This document shows, piece after piece, positions 1 to 11,526 of a stretch of DNA of 64,000 nucleotides. Position 1 is the stretch's first letter. Each line of letters starts with the position of its first letter. The translations under genes were made by a program, and so were the position numbers. The DNA is taken from positions 62,001 to 126,000 of the forward strand of contig JAQSEB010000164.1 in the NCBI GenBank assembly GCA_030063045.1, read 5' to 3'. The notes under the pieces are model-generated. The model had not been told where the DNA came from and did not search any database. It saw only the letters and a list, made by a program, of their open reading frames with translations. Source of the stretch: Pratylenchus scribneri (Eukaryota > Nematoda > Chromadorea > Rhabditida > Pratylenchidae).

Positions 1-393
1 TTCCTTTTTTGCTCCTTTTTGCGAATTCCCCCAAAATTTGAGCATCATCTCCCCTCCTCTTCCCCTAAGCTGTGGCGTTTTACCTCATCTGATTGTTTGC
101 TAATCCCCCTTCCCCTTCCAGCGACTGAAATCTGCAACTCACCTTCCTTCTTTCCCCTTGCTGAACTAATTCCAGTTCAGCATAACTCGGCTCGAGCAAC
201 CTTTGTTTGTTCGCCGCTTTCCCCTCTTCAAATTAGGCTTGAGCAGACCTTTGTTCTGTTCGCCCTTGGCTTCTCCAACTCTACCCTCAACTGCTACCTA
301 CCCCATCGCCAAATTCCGGCTTCCGCATCCCTGGAGGAGAATTTATCCCAAATTCCTTCCCTCATCGCCCCTCTCTCTCTCTCTCATTCTAAA
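1..393 (+). other. BEL-1 leader / possible end of 5' LTR
   Basis: Pyrimidine-rich sequence before the gag start, with several CTTGAGCAGACCTTTG-like near-repeats. It stays open in the gag frame from base 19, but composition and lack of domain similarity suggest untranslated leader. The LTR boundary lies outside the window or cannot be placed. Confidence 0.4.
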
Positions 394-954
394 ATGGAAC
401 CAGCCGAGGCACCCGAGTCTGCTGCCTCCTACCCGCATAAGCTAGCCTTAGATGGCATAGTCCTCCGCCTCCGTGACTTCATGGCACGAGCGATTGGTCT
501 GGCCAAGGAGGCAGGCCCGCCCGAAGGGGAAGACGAGGAAGCATGGTTTGCCCAGCATCGGGCTGCCGCGGCAACACTCCTTGATAACATCCAAGCGGAG
601 GTAGAAGCCGGCTACCACCACCTGGACCGTTGGTCCACCATGCTCAGCAGCCTGAACCCCCGTCGAGCTCAAACGGAGCTGGAAATTTTCGCCCAATACC
701 AGCCGACTGGGGAACCCATTGCCGACCTGCTCCTTCGCGCTACGCATCTATCTAAGGATTTGCGGCGCCAAGTGATTCCCGAAGAAGAGCGAGGGAGCTC
801 CCGGGCTTCCTCCCGCCTTTCCCGCCAGAATGAGGCAGGGAATAACCAACCTTTCGGGGACCTTAAGCCCGTGGCGACCTCCACCCCTAATGGAGGTAAT
901 CCCCCCCTCCAAGCCAATGCCGCCCCAGCAGCCAATCTCCTCCATCCTTTCTGA
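394..954 (+). pseudogene. BEL-1 gag, N-terminal part
   Basis: The ATG at 394 (context AAAATGG) opens a Glu/Ala-rich, mostly helical segment that starts MEPAEAPESA, as expected for a BEL/Pao gag N-terminus. The frame ends at 954, while the neighbouring +1 frame continues with the rest of gag. The change of frame falls close to a seven-C run at about 900-906, a likely slippage or indel site. It would form the N-terminus of the structural capsid polyprotein. The shift could be programmed, but a second frame change downstream argues for decay. Confidence 0.7.
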
Positions 955-1650
955 CCTGTGCCGCGCTGAGCGCCGTTCCAAAGAAGTCTGGGATTTAGTC
1001 ACATGGCGCCAGGAACTGGACGAATTGGTCTCCGAAAGGGAAGAGATTGAGCGGGTCACTAAGCGATCCACTCCCACCCCTTCCAAACCACCCGGGAAAG
1101 ACTCGGCGGACTCCCGGGCCAAACCCCGCCAGGATGCACCCAAGAAAGGGGCTGCCTCCGCAGATTGGCATCGCACCTTCATAGCCGTCGCCGATTCACT
1201 TCCACCGCAGTCCGATCCGGTTCCTCCATCACTGCTACCCATTACCCTCCCTGCCGGAGGCCGTGTGCCTGATAAGCCTTGCTCCCTTTGTCTCCAAGAA
1301 GGCCATTTCCCGAGCCTTTGTCCCTCTTTTCCCACTCCCACCGACAAAAAGAGGCGGCTAGCCGACCAAAGAAGGTGCTGGGTGTGCCTGGTAGAGGGCC
1401 ACGACAGCGACCGGTGTGAAAACGGGAAAAACTGCCGGACTTGCGGTGGCCGCCATCATTTCATTCTGTGCGAAGTTGCCTACCACCGGACCCTTCAGTC
1501 CCCTAGTAGTGATAGTTCGGGAAGTGCCAATGGCCCTCCCCCTCCTCTCCGACCCACCGCTCGACCCAATGCGGTGCCGAACCCCCTACTCCGAGCCAGT
1601 CAGCAAAAAGGCGGGAATTCCGCTCGCCAAAATGCTCCCACCCGCCCCTC
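900..1650 (+). pseudogene. BEL-1 gag, C-terminal part with zinc knuckles
   Basis: Open frame 2 (830-1747) carries three Cys/His knuckles in a row: CSLCLQEGHFPSLC, CWVCLVEGHDSDRC and CRTCGGRHHFILC. That spacing is characteristic of BEL/Pao gag, which usually binds RNA. A charged helix (around RRSKEVWDLVTWRQELDELV) precedes them. The N-terminus lies in frame 1 and the following protease in frame 3, so gag is frameshifted at both ends. Confidence 0.8.
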
Positions 1651-2021
1651 AGCGGGCCTTGCTGACTATGGAGGATTCGAAGCCAATTCCCTCACTTTTG
1701 GGGCCTCCTATTCCTCAGCCCACTTCTCCCTTTGTCTCTGGAGCTAATGCTGTCCTAATTGGCTCAGCTGCCTCTGCGCCTCCCGGTCCGGACCCTCCTG
1801 CAGGTGAATTAGTAGTCACCGCTATCCAAAATTCCGCCGCCCTCCTCATGACCCGTCAGGTCGTAGTCCGGGCCCTTGGGGGATGTGAGGAAGTGTCGGC
1901 ACTGCTCATATATGACCCCGGAGCCGAGGTTGACTTCATCTCCTCGCCGCTGGTTGAGCCCCTCCAACCCACCCGAATGGGAAGCCGGGAATTGAACATA
2001 GCTGTCTTCGGTGCCAACGCC
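1620..2021 (+). pseudogene. BEL-1 retropepsin-like protease, 5' half (split by the Polinton)
   Basis: Frame 3 encodes ALLIYDPGAEVDFISSPL, matching the aspartic protease active-site segment of BEL/Pao pol, with D-P-G where D-[ST]-G is usual. The substitution would probably inactivate it. The frame stops matching exactly at 2021, where the Polinton target duplication ends. The same reading frame resumes at 21455 with the C-terminal half of the domain. Confidence 0.75.
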
Positions 2022-2223
2022 AGTAGTGTAAAGTCCATTCTATCCCCCCCCCCCCAAGGGGGGGATAGAATATCCTTTAAAATTTTTCCCTTTTTGCCTT
2101 TCCCCTTCTTGGGTCAAAAATTCCCCGATAAGTTTTTAAATCCAAAGATTTCCACTTCATTCCCGATTCTGATGCCCTCAAAAGTGCTTGATAAGCCCAA
2201 AGGTTTTGGCTACTTTTTTGGCC
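2022..2223 (+). repeat. Polinton left terminal inverted repeat
   Basis: About 200 bp nearly identical to the reverse complement of 21255-21454. It includes a C-run/G-run hairpin at 2041-2066 and the segment reading ATAAGCCCAAAGG. Similarity fades near 2223. A few substitutions and homopolymer-length differences separate the arms. Confidence 0.95.
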
Positions 2224-2339
2224 CCCCCCCCCAACGGAGCAAGAAAAATTCCAATCATTTTTAAAAAGCCCAAATGTCTTGATTACTTTTGCCCCCCTCC
2301 CGGATCGATCAAGAAAATTTCAAATCTTTTTTTGAAAAG

Positions 2340-3125
2340 CCCAAAGTTTTCGTAAACTAAAAGAAGAAAATTAATTTATTACTGCTAGCTAATTTGAACA
2401 CAAAAAGAATTAAAAAGAATTTATGTCTGTTAGCTGGTTTGAACACTAAAAGAAGAAAAAGAATTTATGACTGTTAGCTAGTTTGAACACTCAAAGAAGA
2501 AAATGAATTTATGACTGCTAGCTAATTTGAACACAAAAAGAATTAAAAAGAATTTATGTCTGTTAGCTAATTTGAACACAAAAAGAATTAAAAAGAATTT
2601 ATGTCTGTTAGCTAGTTTGAACACTAAAAGAAGAAAAAGAATTTATGACTGTTAGCTAGTTTGAACACTCAAAGAAGAAAATGAATTTATGACTGCTAGC
2701 TAGTTTGAACACTAAAAGAAGAAAAAGGATTTACCTATGACTACTAGGTAGATGAAACACTAAAAGAAGAAAAAGATATGACTGTTAGCTACTTTGAACA
2801 CTAAAAGAAGAAAATAAATTTATGAATACTAGGTATATTGAAGACTAAAAGAAGAAAATAAATTTATGACTACTAGGTATATTGAACACTAAAAGAAGAA
2901 AATAAATTAATGACTACTAGGTATATTGAAGACTAAAAGAAGAAAATGAATTTATGACTACTAGTAGATTGAAGACTAAAAGAAGAAAAAGAATTTATGA
3001 CTACTAGGTATATTGAAGACTAAAAGAAGAAAATAAATTTATGACTACTAGGTGTATTGAACACTAAAAGAAGAAAATAAATTAATGACTACTAGGTATA
3101 TTGAAGACTAAAAGAAGAAAATGAA
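2340..3125. repeat. Tandem array, about 45-60 bp unit, in Polinton left arm
   Basis: Roughly 15 diverged copies of a unit built on ACTAAAAGAAGAAAATGAATTTATGACTNNTAG. Two subtypes alternate: TTAGCTAGTTTGAACAC in the left half and ACTAGGTATATTGAAGAC in the right half. There is no coding potential. Confidence 0.9.
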
Positions 3126-3344
3126 TTTTCATCCACTATGTCTTTTTTCTATAGAGCACAGAGTCATTCGATGTAGCGAAAAAGTGTAGATTTTTTGTGT
3201 AAAGAAGCAAAGTGAAGAGAAATAGTATAGAAAAGCTGTCCTTTTATTTTCTTACTCTGCGTGGTTAGACGAACAGAAAATGGACAGAAAATTGTAACTC
3301 ATAAAATTTTTTTATTAGCAAAATGCATATAAGAGCTCCCAAAA
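3126..3344. other. Non-coding spacer in Polinton left arm
   Basis: Unique AT-rich sequence between two tandem arrays. I see no ORF or motif in it. Confidence 0.5.
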
Positions 3345-3605
3345 ATGGGAGAAATGAAGGCGCATGGCCGTCCAATGGATGGAGCTATGCCCTTCGGGAA
3401 GGCGAGCTACGGCCGTCCAAAGGATGGAGCTGTGGCCCTTCGGGGGAAACGCGGGGGTAGGGTACGCGAAGGCGAGCTACGGCCGTCCAAAGGATGGAGC
3501 TGTGGCCCTTCGGGGGAAACGCGGGGGTAGGGTACGCGAAGGCGAGCTACGGCCGTCCAAAGGATGGAGCTGTAGCCCTTCGGGGGAAACACGGGGTTAG
3601 GGTCG
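3345..3605. repeat. 70-bp tandem repeat, GC-rich
   Basis: GGCGAGCTACGGCCGTCCAA recurs at 3401, 3471 and 3541, giving an exact 70-bp period with partial copies on both sides. The short ORFs here are products of the repeat, not genes. Confidence 0.93.
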
Positions 3606-3699
3606 TGCTATAGCCGTCCAATGGGTGGCTTATGGCCCTTTGGGTAAGCACGTGAATAAAGCATGTCAAGCGGTAAAAAGGGAATCGCGTGGGTGGGGA

Positions 3700-4010
3700 A
3701 AGGGGAAATAAGGGCAGGGATAGGGAAAATAAAAGGGAATCGGGGGAAATGGATTATGAAATTGGGGCAAACAAAGGCAATGACGTGGGCGGAAAGGGGA
3801 AATGGATTATGAAATAGGGCAGACAAAGGGAATGACGTGGGCGGAAAGGGGAAATGGATTATGAAATAGGGCAGACAAAGGGAATGACGTGGGCGGAAAG
3901 GGGAAATGGATTATGAAATAGGGCAGACAAAGGGAATGACGTGGGCGGAAAGGGGAAATGGATTATTAAAATTGGGGCAGACAAAGGGAATGACGTGGGC
4001 GGTAAAAGAA
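3700..4010. repeat. 52-bp tandem repeat
   Basis: Five or so copies containing GGAAATGGATTATGAAATAG followed by GGGCAGACAAAGGGAATGACGTGGGC-like sequence, period 52 bp. The complement of its CTATTTCATAAT core recurs in the repeat at the opposite end (20740-21150), so the two subterminal arrays are related in inverted orientation. Confidence 0.88.
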
Positions 4011-4109
4011 AAGAGGGGGCGGGCGACATGGCCTAATTAAAATCACCCTATAAAAGGCCAAAATTTCTCTTCCTTGCTCATTTATAATATCCCCGAAATC
4101 CCCGAAATA

Positions 4110-5870
4110 ACCTGACGATACCCGAAATGAGCCGATAGTACTAAAATGGTCCCGATAGTGCCGAATTAGTCCCCGACAGTGCCGAATTGGTCCCGATAGT
4201 GCCGAATTGGTCCCGAAATTGTCCCGAAAGTGCCAAAATGGTCCCGATAGTGGCAAATTAGTCCTGATAGAGCCGAATCGGTCCCGATGGTGCCGAATTG
4301 ATCCCGATAGTGCCGAATTGGTCCCGATAGTGCCGAATTGGTCCCGAAATTGTCCCGAAAGTGCCAAAATGGTCCCGATAGTGGCAAATTAGTCCTGATA
4401 GAGCCGAATCGGTCCCGATGGTGCCGAATTGATCCCGATAGTGCCGAATTGGTCCCGATAGTGCCGAATTGGTCCCGATGGTGCCGAATTTGTCACGATG
4501 GTACCGAAATGTTCCCGACTGTGCCGAATTGGTCCCGATGATGCCGAAATGTAGCCGATGGGGCCGAAAAGTTCCCGATAGTGCCGAAAAGTTCCCGATA
4601 GTGCCGAAATGGTCCTGATAGTGCCGAAATGGTCCCAATGGTGCCGAAATGGTTCCCGTGGTGCCGAAATTGTCCCGATAGTGCCGAAAAGTTCCCGATG
4701 GTGCCGAAATGTTTCCGATTGTGTCGAAATGTTCCCGACTGTGCCGAATTGGTCCCGATGGTACCGAAATGTTGCTGATGGGGCCGAAATGTTCCCAATA
4801 GTGCCGAATTGGTCCTGATAGTGCCGAAATGGTCCCGATGGTGCCGAAATGGTTCCGGTGGTGCCGAAATTGTCCCGATAGTGCCGAAATTGTCCCGATA
4901 GTGCCGAATTGGTCCCGATGGTGCCGAATTTGTCACGATGGTACCGAAATGTTCCCGACTGTGCCGAATTGGTCCCGATGATGCCGAAATGTAGCCGATG
5001 GGGCCGAAAAGTTCCCGATAGTGCCGAAAAGTTCCCGATAGTGCCGAAATTGTCCCGATAGTGCCGAAAATTCCCGATAGTGCCGAAAAGTTCCCGATAG
5101 TGCCGAAATGGTCCTGATAGTGCCGAAATGGTCCCGATGGTGCCGAAATGGTTCCGGTGGTGCCGAAATTGTCCCGATGGTGCCGAAATGTTGCCGATGG
5201 TACCGAAATGTTCCCGATAGTGCAGAAATGTTTCCGATAGTGCCGAAATTGTCCCGATAGTGCCGAAAATTCCCGATAGTGCCGAAAAGTTCCCGATAGT
5301 GCAGAAATGGTCCTGATAGTGCCGAAATGGTCCCAATGGTGCCGAAATGGTTCCGATAGTGCCGAAATTGTCCCGATAGTACCGAAAAGTTCCCGATGGT
5401 GCCGAAATGTTTCCGATGGTGCCGAAATGTTGCCGATGGTGCCGAAATGTTGCCGGTCGTGCCAAAATGTAACCGATGGTACCGAAATGTTGCCATTGGT
5501 GCCGAAATATTTCCCATGGTGCCGAAATGTTTCCGATGGCGCCGAAATGTTTCCGATGGTACTGAAATGTTTCCGATGGTGCCGAAATGTTGCCGATGGT
5601 GCCGAAATGGTCCCGATAGTGTCGAAATGTAACCGATGGTGCCGAAATGCTTCCCATGGTGCCGAAATGTTTCCGATAGCGCCAAAATGTTGCCGATGGT
5701 GCCGAAATGTTGCCGATGGTGCCGAAATGGTCCCGATAGTGTCGAAATGTAACCGATGGTGCCGAAATTCTTCCCATGGTGCCGAAATGTTTCCGATAGC
5801 GCCAAAATGTTGCCGATGGTGCCGAAATGTTGCCGGAGGTACCAAGTTGTTCCCGAGTTGAACTTGACCA
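4110..5870. repeat. 1.75-kb array of about 20-bp repeats
   Basis: About 85-90 imperfect copies of GTCCCGATAGTGCCGAAATT, with variation at GATAG/GATGG and at the AATTGG/AAATGT end. Higher-order blocks of several hundred bases are duplicated, for example around 4205-4500. Long open frames on both strands (HFGTIGNISAPS-type on minus, GAEMFPMVPK-type on plus) arise only because the unit lacks stops. Confidence 0.95.
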
Positions 5871-6393
5871 GTCCCGAGTTGAAATCGACCAGCCGTCCTC
5901 GATAATGATTTTGTTTTCCTGACACAAATCCAGATATTCTGTGACAACCTCTTAGAATATTCTGTTAATGATTAATTGCTTCCAGACACAAATTCCAAAA
6001 TTAGACTAAATATGGCGAATTCTAGATCACATGATTGTAATTAATTGCTATTTTTCTGGGTCAAATCCCCAATTTAGATTTTGTGACAATGATTAATTGT
6101 CAAATATCGGGGTCAATTCCCAAATTCCACTTTATTTATCTGGGTCAATTACAAAATTTCCCTTTAAATTATATTTTCTAGGTCAATCGCATTAAATAAT
6201 CGTTACAATGATTAATTACATTTCTTCCTTATATAAAGAGCGCGAAAATACCAGACTTTTATTTCCTCATCCCCATTTATAAACTTCCCCAAATTATTAT
6301 TTAAAAATATTTTTTTATGTATTTAAATTTTATTAATTAATTAATTTATTTATTTAGATTAAAAATTATTATTATATTTATTATTAAAATATT
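5871..6393 (+). promoter_or_regulatory. Upstream region of Polinton polymerase with TATA box
   Basis: Non-coding, with several ATGATTAATTG / GGTCAATT motifs repeated every 50-80 bp. TATATAAAG at about 6231-6239 lies 155 bp before the polymerase start and is a plausible TATA box. The rest is AT-rich leader. Confidence 0.5.
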
Positions 6394-9300
6394 ATGGCTA
6401 CTAAACGACATAATTCTCCACCGGAAAAAATGTCAGCCAAAAAGTTAAAAAGATCTTCTTCTGATTCAAATCTTCCAACTTCAAATAAAAAACAACAATT
6501 TTCATCGAATAGAAAAATACCATTAAGCAAATTAAAAAGAAATTATTCCGATTCGGATCTTCTTACTCTTAAAAAAGAACAACTCTCTTCATCCAATAAA
6601 AATTTGAAAAGATTTAAGTCCGAATCTGATCTTCAAAAAATAAACAACGACGAATATCAAGAAATAAGCCATCATGAGGGACGCTATAATCGATTTTCGA
6701 CGGGCTATTTCGTAACAGAATTTATTTTGAGAAATGCTATATCATTCCCCGAGAATAAATTGAAAGAAATTTTTGAAAAATTTATTGATGAGGCTTATTC
6801 CAAATCAAATTTTTCTGGAGAAGAAGTAAGAAAAAATATTATTTATAAATAATTTTTCAGGTTTCCATGTTTTCCATGTTAATATTGGGAAAGGGCCTTG
6901 AGACTCCTATAGCCATCCCTGCAAGAGATAGAGAACATAACAACGTTGATGTTATTATGGAAGAAATAGATAAATTGAACATAAGCGACAAAAGAGTTAC
7001 ATTACTTTCTAATCCCATGCGTATTATCATAACTACGATTAGCTCTCCTAAGGGCAGTGGATTAAAAAAACTACCTGTACGATTTATGGAGTACAACGAG
7101 AAAGCTTTAATTAAAAATAAAAATGAAGAAAATTGCCTTTATTATGCGGTTATTTTGGCACAATTTCATGCAGAATGCTCGGAATTTGACTCAAGGAAAA
7201 AATACAAAAAATTCGGTCAATTTTATAAGAATCTCACAAAGCAAAAAGAACTTGTCGATCAATTAATGTTAGAAATGGATATTAAACCAGCAAAGAGTTT
7301 GGGATTCAATGAAATTATTCAAATACAAGAAATTCTCGATAAAAAATATCCTGAAAAATTTCGGATAATAATCTTTTCATCGGAAAATGTTTATATGAAA
7401 CCAATATGGAAAGGGCCGCGTTCCCGTAAACATGATTTAATTTTATATTTATCTGGAGATCACTACGATGTTATAAAAAGTTTAACAAAATTTTTCAAAC
7501 TAAGAAAATATTGTATAGAATGCGAAATTCCATACTCAAAGTAAAAAATTAATTCCTTTTTTAATAAATCTAAATAATTTTTAGAGATATATATCACCGA
7601 AATGACTGTGTAGCAAGATGTTATATGTGCTCAAAAATGAGTAATTTTTCTCGCTGTTCTAACGAGCATGGCTTTGAAATAAAATGTTTAAACTGCAAGA
7701 GAACATATAATAATAGACAATGTTATGAATACCATAAAAAACAAATGTGCAATATTTATAAAAAATGTGAACTATGCCATAAAGTTTATCAGACTGTTAA
7801 AGATAAAGATCATGTTTGCGGCGAAAAATATTGCCGAAAATGGTAAAAAAATAAGCAAATTTATCGAATTAAAATTCTATCTTTAGTCGAGTGATTCATA
7901 ACCCTAAAAATTCTTGTTATGTGAGGCCCCGTAAAAAATTGTCATCGAAACCATATAGAATTATCGCTTATGACTTTGGTATTATTTTATTTTTAATTTA
8001 TCAAATTTATTTTTTTAAAGAAACTACTCAAAATTATGAAGATTCTTCCGGCAATTTCGAACATCATGTAAATTTCTGTTCGGCAAGGTAATATCTTAAA
8101 TTTATTCTATATGAAATAATAATATTAAGAATAATATGCACTATATGTATTGACAACTTTAATGAAAATTGTGAAATATGTGGACCCGAAAGACATAAAA
8201 CATGGGATGATATGAAAAAACTTGATCCTTTAGAAGAATTTATTAAATGGCTTTTGAAAGGATATACAAATAAATATAAAACATTTATATATGCTCATTA
8301 TGGAGGTAAAGAGAAAATTATATAATTTAAAATTAAATTTTTAGGAAAATTTGATCATCATTTTGTACTACAACGACTGTATCAATTAAAAATAGCACCA
8401 AGAGATTTGCGAATGTCCGGCAGTAAAATTTACGAATTCACAGTCAAAGCCGGAAATTATTTTTCATCGTTGACTTTCAGAGATTCTTTTTTGCTTATGA
8501 ATGTCAAGTTAAAGGACTTGAAAAGGACATTTAATTTAAAAGCTGAAAATAAATTATTTTTTCCGTATTTGTATGTCGTCATAAATATTAAAAATATAAT
8601 TACTTCTTAGATTCAACAAAATAGAAAATTATGAGATAAAATTGGATCATTTACCTCCGATGGATGATTATTTACCAAATGGAATGAATATAGCTGATAG
8701 AAATGAATTTATAGAATGGTACTTGAAAAATCGAAATAAACCTTTTTATTTACCGGAAAAATTGCATGAATATGGGTCCAATGATACAGAAATATTGCTT
8801 GAAGCAATTATTGAAATGAGAAAAATATTGCTTCAAGTAACAGGTGGCTTTGATGTATTCGAAAATAGTGCTACAATCGCGGGAATTTCAATGAATATAT
8901 TTAAATCAAAATTTTTAATTGATAATACGATTGCTATTGTTCCTGAAGGTTTTAAAATTTAAAAAATTTCCTTATTAAATTATCCAGGAGGTTATGAGAG
9001 ACATGATCGGGCAAGTGATATTTCATTGAAATATTTTAAATGGATTTCAAAGAAGCATAATTTGGATATAATGACTGCAGCAAATGGTGGGGAAAAACGT
9101 ATTGGAAAATATAAATTAGATGGGTTTATCGAGAATGAAAATCGAGCTATTGAATTTTTGGGGTAAGAATTATATTATTTTTATTTACAATATTTTAGAT
9201 GTAATTTCCACGGATGCCTAAAATGTTTTAAACCAGGGGATGAAAGTCGAAATGGAAAAACTATGAAGGAAAATAATGAAAATACATGGATGAGGATCAA

Positions 9301-11121
9301 CGAAATTTCTCAAGTGCTTAAAGTCGATGTAAAATGGGAATGTGAAGTACGCGATGAAATGAAAAAAGATAAGGAGATGAAGGAATTTATGGAGGATATA
9401 GGAAATGATATGGGCCCAATTAATCCTAGAGATGCATATTTTGGTGGAAGAACAGGGTATGAATTATTAAAATATTTAAATCGCATAAAATTTAGACCAC
9501 TTTGTCTCTACAAAAAAGCTGATGAAAATACAAAAATATCTATGTTTGATATAATTAGTTTATACCCATTTATTAATTATGATACAAGGTAATACCTATT
9601 TTACTAAAAATTTAAAGATTTTAATTTAAGTTATCCTATCGGAATTCCGGAAGTTATAATCCCAAAAAATGAAGATGTTTTATGGAATAAGCCAGAGGAT
9701 ATTCCCCATAAAGGCCTGCTAAAAGTCAGAATTTTACCTCCAAAAAATCTTTTGGTACCTGTAATACCAATCCGCTGTGACCAAAGGATGCTTTTCGCTC
9801 TTTGTTATCGTTGCGCTAAAGATTTTGAAACTAAAAACACAAAAATAAATCATAAATGCCAACACACGGATAAAGAACGTGAATTTACGACGACTATTAC
9901 TAGCATGGAATTAGAGGAAGCACTTAGAAAAAAATATGTTGCTAAGAAATTTTATCGGGCATGGCACTATAGTAGGTTTACGAGTGATTTATTTAAAGAA
10001 TATGTCAGGTAAATTGAATTTTGCAATAATAATAAAAGATAAGCCATGAAATTTTAGGCTTTTTTTGAAAATATAAATTGAAGCCAGTGGTTTTCCAGAA
10101 AATGTTAAAACAGATGAAGATAAAATAAATTTTAAAATGGAATACAAAGAAAAATATGGAATCGATATTGATCTGGAAAATGTCAAATTTAATCCAGGAT
10201 TACGCCATATTGCAAAATTATGTTTAAACTTATTATGGGGAAAATTTTCGATGCGCAATACTCTGGCAAAAAGCGAAATTATAACCGATCCATCCGAATA
10301 TTTTAAAATAATATTTGATCATAAGAAAGAAGTCAATATGATATTGCCAATGTCAGAAACCACTATGAGATTAGTTTATAAAGATAATAAAGAATACTGC
10401 GAAGAACATAATTCGAGTAATATAGTACGTTCAAAATTATTGCGATTAATCGACTTTTTATATTAATGAACATATTTAGATTATTTCCCTATGGACAACG
10501 AGTGCAGCTCGTTTAGTTTTGTTTAAATATATGGAAGATGTTATTAACACGCCTGGTTGTAAAATTTTATATACCGGTAATTATTTTTATTTTTTTAAAT
10601 TATAAAAATTATTAAAGATACTGACTCAATTGTTTTTTCTCATCCGAAAGATGTAGAGCCAATTAAAAACGGAAATTATCTTGGAGAAATGATGAGGGAA
10701 TATAAAGATTTTGAAATTCAGGAATTTTGTAGCGGAGGAGTAAGTGAAAAAAGGTAATTAAAAATAGTCTTTTATAATATAGGCTAAACAACTTGGATTA
10801 CAATTGAAAAATCTCAAAAATGGTGAAATAAAAAATGTTTTAAAAATGAGAGGTAAAAAAGATTTGAATTAAAATTTTAAGATAAATTTAGGAATTACAC
10901 TGGATTATCAAAGCTGCAAAAAATTTCAATATGATGAATTCAAAAATATGGTATTAAATTTTGGAACAGATCAGGAGCCTGTTAAATTTGAATATCTAAA
11001 AATTAATCCCCAGAGGGATTCAAAAATAGTTAGCAGGAATGTTGAAAAGAAATACATACCAAGATGTCAAAAGGGGATTATTACTGATAATTATGATGTA
11101 TTACCTTTTGGCTATGAATAA
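6394..11121 (+). CDS. POLB: Polinton protein-primed DNA polymerase B, 16 exons, one in-frame TAA
   Basis: Replicates the element, using a protein primer. Exons: 6394-6825, 6861-7540, 7585-7842, 7887-7978, 8021-8087, 8130-8305, 8345-8570, 8611-8948, 8988-9162, 9199-9588, 9631-10008, 10058-10424, 10480-10576, 10618-10739, 10783-10852, 10892-11121. All introns are GT..AG, 35-55 bp, and all phases agree, giving 1,366 codons. Seen in order: three LKR-S-SD/ESDL repeats; CxxC/His zinc fingers (exon 3); Exo I AYDFE, made across an intron; Exo II GGKFDHHF; Exo III YGSNDTEIL; palm motif A FDIISLYPF; motif B LNLLWGKF; motif C YTDTDS; and the conserved tail KKYIPRCQKGI, DVLPFGYE. The TAA at 10074-10076 replaces an expected Lys (KI*IEASGFP), so this copy is probably inactive unless read through. 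Confidence 0.93.
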
Positions 11122-11244
11122 ATTTTAATGTATAAATCTTATTTTTTTAATATTTTTATTGAATCGCTCTATCTTTGGTTGAATAAATCCCATTTTATTT
11201 ATAAATTTTTATAAAATAATTTATATCTTAGGCTTTAGAATCCG
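11122..11244. other. Spacer after polymerase
   Basis: AT-rich, no ORF. Probably the 3' UTR of the polymerase and the leader of the next small gene. Confidence 0.4.
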
Positions 11245-11483
11245 ATGAATAAGGAAAATAAAAATTCCTCCTTGAAAACTAAGTAAGAATTTCATTTAAT
11301 TTTCATAAATAAATATTATTAAGATGGTATGAAGCATTATTGGGACATGAACGCCGGGCCACAAAGCGGCAAAATTGGTTGAAGGAATTTGAAAAAAACT
11401 GGCGACGAAATACCATTCGTAATCTGACGGTGAAAATCCAAAAGAAAATGCTGAAGGAAAAGAATAAAAATAAAAATAAATGA
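11245..11483 (+). CDS. Small basic two-exon protein (65 aa), function unknown
   Basis: ATG at 11245. Exon 11245-11282, donor GTAAGA, acceptor ATTATTAAG, exon 11324-11483, in consistent phase. The product is rich in Lys/Arg/Asn (RRATKRQNWLKEFEKNWRRN, KKMLKEKNKNKNK). It lies between convergent transcription units of the Polinton. I do not recognise it; a small DNA- or RNA-binding or virion-associated peptide is a guess. It could also be a 3' relic of a longer gene. Confidence 0.45.
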
Positions 11484-11526
11484 AAATAATGGAAAGATGG
11501 ATGCTATGACATGCAAAGAGATAATA

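Noticed and set aside
748..1347. 199-codon minus-strand ORF opposite BEL-1 gag, and similar minus ORFs opposite pol (21932-23545)
   Set aside because: GC-rich shadows of the sense-strand coding sequence with no domain similarity.
3345..3600. Repeated direct units considered as a CRISPR-like array
   Set aside because: The 70-bp period has no unique spacers; it is a plain tandem repeat in a eukaryotic element.
4166..5947. Long ORFs on both strands (up to 512 codons, HFGTIGNISAPS-type and GAEMFPMVPK-type)
   Set aside because: They follow a roughly 20-bp tandem repeat without stops in several frames; overlapping ORFs of equal length in other frames and no domain text show they are repeat artefacts.
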